This document shows, piece by piece, positions 60,156 to 64,000 of a stretch of 64,000 bases of DNA. Position numbers and translations under genes: made by a program. This DNA is from Bacteroidales bacterium UBA3290 (GTDB lineage Bacteria > Bacteroidota > Bacteroidia > Bacteroidales > UBA932): positions 167,982-231,981 of the forward strand of contig DETK01000033.1 of assembly GCA_002361615.1 (NCBI GenBank), written 5' to 3'. Position 1 is the first letter of the stretch; the number at the start of each line of letters is the position of its first letter. The notes below the pieces were generated by a model. That model made no database searches. It saw only the letters and a list, made by a program, of their open reading frames with translations, and had not been told where the DNA came from.

Positions 60156-62981
60156 ATGCCTGAGATGTCCACCAAGTTTGTCCCCAAACACAAGGGCGAC
60201 AAGAATCCGAATCCCAAGCTCATCAAGCTGGTCCGGCATGTCACCGACCGCATTCCCGGTAAAATCAAGATGACGACCGATGCGCCCGAGTACTGGGGCC
60301 TTGCCTGCATCTTCGAAGACGAGATGGATCCCATCACCCGGGAAGCCGCGCTCGACCTGATGCTCGACATGCTGCCCGGCAGTCCTTTCAAGGTGCGCAA
60401 GCACTGGACGAACGAGCAACTCCATGAAATGAACCGCAAGAAGCACTACGCCTCCACGGAACAAGGCTTCGACGACCTGCTGGACCTGATGGCCCGCCTG
60501 GGTATCATGGAATACGATTATGGCGACAAATACACCAAAGACGGGCCGGTTCCCGGCACGACCTACGAAAGGAAGGACCGCGTGTACTGGGTGCCCATGT
60601 TCGTTCCGGGCAGTGCCGAATACACCAACATGAACGAGGAGCTCATGAAAAAGCATCCGGAACTGGGCATGTTCTTCGAACGGATGACTTTCCTTCCCTT
60701 GGAAAAGATTACGCCCAGCGTCCCGATGGGCGGCTCCGGAATCGGTATGCACGTCATCCCGGTCGAGAAAGCCATCTCCATGGAGAACCAGTCCATCGAC
60801 ATCGAGCACATCTCCTATTGGCTCAAACGGTATGAGGGGCATCTGGCAGTAGGTATCTGCTCCTGCCGTATCGGCCGCAAGCAGCTGGATGAAGGCTGTG
60901 CCGACGACTATCACGACTGGTGCATCGGCGTCGGCGACATGGCCGAATACCTGGCCGAAACGGGCCGTGGTCATTACATCACCTACGATGAATGCATGGC
61001 TATCCTCAAAAAGGCCGAGGACCACGGCTTCGTCCACCAGATCACCAACATCGACGGTGAAGGCAAGATCTTCGCCATCTGCAACTGCAACGTCAAGATC
61101 TGCAATGCACTCCGCACCTCGCAGCTCTTCAATACCCCGAACATGTCGCGCAGCGCCTATGTCGCGCGCGTAGAATCCGACAAATGTGTGGCCTGCGGCC
61201 GCTGCGTGGAGTACTGCCCGGCCGGTGCCGTCAAACTCGGCCAGAAGCTCTGCACCAAGCACGGAGCCCAGACCTATCCCAAGCAGGAGCTGCCTGATTC
61301 CGTGAAGTGGGGGCCGCATAAATGGAATGAGGACTACCGCGACCGGAACCGCATCAATTGCTACCCGACCGGAACGGCTCCCTGCAAGACCGCCTGCCCG
61401 GCCCACATTGCCGTTCAGGGCTATCTGAAGAAAGCGGCTGAAGGCAAGTACCGGGAAGCCCTCGAACTGATCAAGCGCGAGAATCCGTTCCCGGCCGTCT
61501 GCGGCCGCATCTGCAACCGGCGCTGCGAAGACGCCTGTACCCGCGGAACCATCGACCAGCCGATCGCTATCGATGCGGTTAAGAAATTTATCGCTGAGCA
61601 GGATCTGAAGGCTGAGACGCGCTTTATCCCGGAAGTGAACATCTGCTCCAATGTCAAGGACCACTGGGAGGAGAAGATCGCCATCATCGGCGGCGGTCCT
61701 GCCGGTCTGAGTTGTGCCTACTATCTGGCAACTATGGGCTACAAGCCCACTGTGTTCGAGAAGAATGAGGAACCGGGCGGCATGCTCCGCTACGGTATCC
61801 CTTCCTATAAACTGGAGAAAGACGTGATCGCCGCTGAAATCGACATCATGAAAGAGATCGGTGTGGACATCCGTACGGGTGTCGAGGTAGGGAAGGACGT
61901 GACGATTGCCTCGCTGCGGGAGCAAGGCTACAAGGGTTTCTATGTGGCTATCGGTTGCCAGGGAGGACGTCTGCCCGGTATCTCCGGCGAGACGCTCCCC
62001 GGAACCACGACGGCCATCGACTTCCTGCGTGAAGCCAATACAGGCAAAGTGAAGGTCTCCGGCAAGGTGGTCGTCGTCGGTGGCGGTAACGTGGCCATCG
62101 ACGCTGCCCGCGTAGCGAAGCGCAGCGGCGCCTCTTCGGTTACCATGCTCTCATTGGAAACGGAAGACATCATGCCCGCGTCGCTGGAAGAGCGCCGCGA
62201 GGCGCGTGCGGATGGCGTGGTGATCAACCCCGGCTGGGGCCCGAAGGAAGTCCTCGGTGAAGATAAAGTGACAGGCATCGTTTTCAAGAAATGCACTTCC
62301 GTCTTCGACGAGAACAAGCGTTTTGCTCCAAAATACGATGAAAGCCAGCTGATTACGCTTGATGCCGACCTGGTTGTCTTCGCCATCGGCCAGACAGTCC
62401 TGCTGAAGGATCTGCTGAAGGATACGAAGGTCGAATTCTTCCGTGGCGTCTATCCCGTGGCCGACAAACTTACGTACCAGACGGCAGAGCCGGACATCTT
62501 CGTGGGCGGCGACGTGTTCACCGGACCCAAATTCGCCATCGATGCCATCGCCGCCGGCAAGGAGGCCGCCGAATCGCTGCACCGCTTCGTACAGCACGGC
62601 CATATGACCATCGGCCGCAACCGGCGCGACTTCATCGAACTCGACAAGGGCGACATCCTGGTCGAGTCCTACGACAATGGAGCCCGTCAGATAGAAGATC
62701 ACGACGAGGCAAACGGCCCGTTCCGGGAATACACTCTCACGCTGACGGAGGATCAGGTGCGCAAGGAAACGGCCCGCTGCCTTTCCTGCGGCGCTTCCGT
62801 GGTCGATGAAAACCGTTGCATCGGCTGCGGCGTCTGTACGACCAAGTGCGGTTTCGACGCCATCCATCTGCACCGCGAGCATCCCGAGGCCAGCCACATG
62901 GTCACGGCCGAAGACAAACTCAGCGGCATCCTGCCCTATATGGTCAAGCGTACCGGCAAGATTCTGTTCAAGAAGAAATAA
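60156..62981 (+). CDS. Large iron-sulfur FAD/NAD(P) oxidoreductase between hypB and hypA
   Basis: 941 residues. N-terminal about 330 residues are unusual, with cysteine-rich patches (GICSCRIG, ICNCNVKIC). A ferredoxin-type cluster starts at C344 (CVACGRCVEYCPAG). Next comes a GltD-like module with CPAHIAVQGYLKKA and CGRICNRRCEDAC, an FAD loop IIGGGPAG (510-517), and an NAD(P) loop VVGGGNVAID (about 640-649). A final ferredoxin-like domain is at CIGCGVCTTKC (from C888). This is the plan of glutamate-synthase small-subunit-type oxidoreductases, widely used to pass electrons between NAD(P)H and ferredoxin. Its location between nickel-insertion genes suggests a partner to a nickel enzyme, not proven. 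Confidence 0.8.
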   Translation: MPEMSTKFVPKHKGDKNPNPKLIKLVRHVTDRIPGKIKMTTDAPEYWGLACIFEDEMDPITREAALDLMLDMLPGSPFKVRKHWTNEQLHEMNRKKHYASTEQGFDDLLDLMARLGIMEYDYGDKYTKDGPVPGTTYERKDRVYWVPMFVPGSAEYTNMNEELMKKHPELGMFFERMTFLPLEKITPSVPMGGSGIGMHVIPVEKAISMENQSIDIEHISYWLKRYEGHLAVGICSCRIGRKQLDEGCADDYHDWCIGVGDMAEYLAETGRGHYITYDECMAILKKAEDHGFVHQITNIDGEGKIFAICNCNVKICNALRTSQLFNTPNMSRSAYVARVESDKCVACGRCVEYCPAGAVKLGQKLCTKHGAQTYPKQELPDSVKWGPHKWNEDYRDRNRINCYPTGTAPCKTACPAHIAVQGYLKKAAEGKYREALELIKRENPFPAVCGRICNRRCEDACTRGTIDQPIAIDAVKKFIAEQDLKAETRFIPEVNICSNVKDHWEEKIAIIGGGPAGLSCAYYLATMGYKPTVFEKNEEPGGMLRYGIPSYKLEKDVIAAEIDIMKEIGVDIRTGVEVGKDVTIASLREQGYKGFYVAIGCQGGRLPGISGETLPGTTTAIDFLREANTGKVKVSGKVVVVGGGNVAIDAARVAKRSGASSVTMLSLETEDIMPASLEERREARADGVVINPGWGPKEVLGEDKVTGIVFKKCTSVFDENKRFAPKYDESQLITLDADLVVFAIGQTVLLKDLLKDTKVEFFRGVYPVADKLTYQTAEPDIFVGGDVFTGPKFAIDAIAAGKEAAESLHRFVQHGHMTIGRNRRDFIELDKGDILVESYDNGARQIEDHDEANGPFREYTLTLTEDQVRKETARCLSCGASVVDENRCIGCGVCTTKCGFDAIHLHREHPEASHMVTAEDKLSGILPYMVKRTGKILFKKK

Positions 62982-62994
62982 GCAATCTCGGGTC

Positions 62995-63348
62995 ATGCAC
63001 GAACTGGGAATCGTCTTCTACATCATCCGTGACGTCAAAGAGGCGGCGGCCGAGCACCACGTGGAGCATGTTTCCGGCGTGGTGATGGACATCGGGGAAG
63101 TATCCACGATCGTCCCCGCCTATCTGACCGACTGTTGGCGCTGGGCGGCTGACAAGGAAGACCTGCTCCGGGGAAGCGAGTTGAAAATCCATATCATTCC
63201 TGCCGTTACCCTCTGCGGGGATTGTCAGAAGGAGTACGAGACGGTCCGCTATGGAAAAACCTGTCCTTACTGCCAAGGCGGCAATACCTGGCTGCTGAGA
63301 GGAAGAGAAGTCGAAATCAAAGAGATAGAAGTTAAAGATAATAATTAG
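62995..63348 (+). CDS. hypA: Hydrogenase nickel incorporation protein HypA
   Basis: 117-residue nickel chaperone. The essential N-terminal MHELG gives the nickel-binding His2. Zinc-ribbon cysteines are CGDC and CPYC. The start at 62995 is chosen from this conserved N-terminus; the frame extends upstream. It probably hands Ni2+ to HypB's complex. Without a visible hydrogenase, the client could lie outside the window. Confidence 0.93.
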   Translation: MHELGIVFYIIRDVKEAAAEHHVEHVSGVVMDIGEVSTIVPAYLTDCWRWAADKEDLLRGSELKIHIIPAVTLCGDCQKEYETVRYGKTCPYCQGGNTWLLRGREVEIKEIEVKDNN

Positions 63349-63360
63349 ATAAATTCTGCA

Positions 63361-63669
63361 ATGTCCTGTTTTTTAGTACCTATGACGCAGGCAATCGTTA
63401 CGAGCGCCTGCCGCAGGCACCAAGAAAAATCCATTTCGGGTCCCGGTGCCTCCGTCTTGAAACGCAATCTTCCCGCCCTTGAAAAGATGTTGTGGGGCGG
63501 TACCGTTGTCCTGCTTGTAGACCATGCCATCCACGGTGAACTCTTCTCGTTCAGCCTCCGGGAACTGCTGACCGTCGGCGTTCCGATGTCTGTGATCCTG
63601 ACGGCTGTGTGGGCTGTGTGGGCCCTTGTCAAGGAGCGCCGCCAGAGAGCTGCCCTCAATGCGCAATAA
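63361..63669 (+). CDS. Small membrane protein of unknown function
   Basis: 102 residues. A basic N-terminal third is followed by two hydrophobic segments (about 44-58 and 68-90; VGVPMSVILTAVWAVWALV) and a basic tail KERRQRAALNAQ. 12 bases after hypA and 24 before the DUF5692 gene, so a shared transcript is likely. I do not recognise a family. An in-frame ATG at 63382 is another possible start, since the first residues look unlike a signal. Confidence 0.65.
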   Translation: MSCFLVPMTQAIVTSACRRHQEKSISGPGASVLKRNLPALEKMLWGGTVVLLVDHAIHGELFSFSLRELLTVGVPMSVILTAVWAVWALVKERRQRAALNAQ

Positions 63670-63693
63670 CAATTACCCAAATATCCTAACACT

Positions 63694-64000
63694 ATGTTTT
63701 TCCAAGTTTATGGGGCGAATGCCCTGGCTCAGTGGGGGATGCTTCTCGTTGTCCTGCTGGGTCTGATCCTCCTCAATGAGTTTGCCCGCCGCACCAAGGC
63801 TGGCGGAGCGATCATGTTCTTCGTGATTCCCGTCCTGCTGACCATCTATTTCGTGGCGATCGCCATCGGTGCCCGCACCGGAGCCAGCTGGGCCCTGAAC
63901 AACCAGACGCATCTTTACATGAACGGCTGGTTCCACTATGCCAAACTGTATGCGGCGCTCACGGGCTGTATCGGCTTCATGATGATCAAGTACAAATGGG
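63694..64000 (+). CDS. DUF5692-like membrane protein, 3' end cut by window edge
   Basis: Starts with MFFQVYGANALAQWGMLLV and shows at least three hydrophobic segments, with LNEFARRTKAGG between the first two and a WFHYAKLYAALTGCIGFMMIKYKW segment at the window end. This resembles the DUF5692 family of anaerobic bacteria, function unknown; the assignment is by memory of the pattern. The 3' end is beyond the window. Confidence 0.65.
   Translation, partial: MFFQVYGANALAQWGMLLVVLLGLILLNEFARRTKAGGAIMFFVIPVLLTIYFVAIAIGARTGASWALNNQTHLYMNGWFHYAKLYAALTGCIGFMMIKYKW

Noticed and set aside
59565..61925. 786-codon minus-strand frame opposite hypB and the flavoprotein
   Set aside because: Antisense shadow of two well supported genes.
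1..64000. CRISPR array, insertion sequence, prophage or rRNA
   Set aside because: I found no regularly spaced direct repeats, transposase or phage genes, terminal inverted repeats or rRNA segments.

Overview
The window is a 64-kb stretch of a Bacteroidota chromosome, most likely an anaerobic member of the Bacteroidales with fairly high GC. Evidence: promoters carry the Bacteroidota signature TAnnTTTG about 19-20 bp after a TTG, not -35/-10 boxes; the gene content includes BACON and C10-protease genes, DUF4301, DUF5686 and DUF5692 proteins and an Omp85-like protein; and metabolism is strictly fermentative (lysine fermentation, GlpABC, rubredoxin, HypA/HypB). I cannot fix the genus. No phage, insertion sequence, CRISPR array or rRNA is visible, and genes are densely packed with many 4-base ATGA overlaps.

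Layout. 1-5.5 kb: 3' end of dnaJ, an M23 peptidase, anmK, a lipoprotein and rmuC. 5.5-5.9 kb: hairpin-rich spacer and tRNA-Val(TAC). 5.9-10.7 kb: two convergent beta-lactamase-fold serine hydrolases, cinA, a degenerate dihydroorotate-dehydrogenase-like protein and an HTH regulator. 10.7-11.2 kb: AT-rich spacer. 11.2-14.3 kb: queA, a polytopic membrane protein and an acyltransferase. 14.4-28.7 kb: one long operon for lysine fermentation to butyrate and acetate. 28.8-36.6 kb: an envelope operon of MBOAT acyltransferase, a DHHW/M15 fusion, a CobW GTPase, a BACON/PKD lipoprotein and a C10 protease. 36.6-37.5 kb: rubredoxin and a YiiX-like lipoprotein. 37.5-38 kb: paired hairpins and tRNA-Ala(GGC). 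38-46 kb: an AI-2E-family exporter, mutY, a DUF5686 outer-membrane protein, hsp20, class III fructose-bisphosphatase and an AraC regulator. 46-54 kb: a divergent tryptophanase-family lyase, DUF4301, an Omp85-like barrel, an alpha/beta hydrolase, glpK and glpF. 54-59.4 kb, minus strand: glpA-glpB-glpC-glpT. 59.4-64 kb: hypB, a 941-residue iron-sulfur flavoprotein, hypA and two membrane proteins, the last cut by the window edge.

How the genes work together. KamA makes beta-lysine and KamDE (B12 and PLP) makes 3,5-diaminohexanoate, with KamB/KamC as likely reactivation factors. Kdd oxidises and deaminates it, Kce cleaves it with acetyl-CoA to aminobutyryl-CoA plus acetoacetate, and Kal releases ammonia to give crotonyl-CoA. 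Bcd with EtfAB reduces that to butyryl-CoA, and the two CoA-transferase subunits, placed about 8 kb apart in the operon, pass CoA to acetoacetate. Crt and Hbd connect the crotonyl-CoA and acetoacetyl-CoA pools. A thiolase is the one expected step not found here. The glp genes form two converging units for glycerol uptake and phosphorylation and for anaerobic glycerol-3-phosphate uptake and oxidation.

The parts I find least explained are the DHHW-M15 fusion inside its five-gene operon, the hypB/flavoprotein/hypA cluster, the structured spacers next to both tRNAs, the array of TGNCA half-sites upstream of hsp20, and a set of genes whose -7 box lies so close to the start codon that leaderless mRNAs are predicted.
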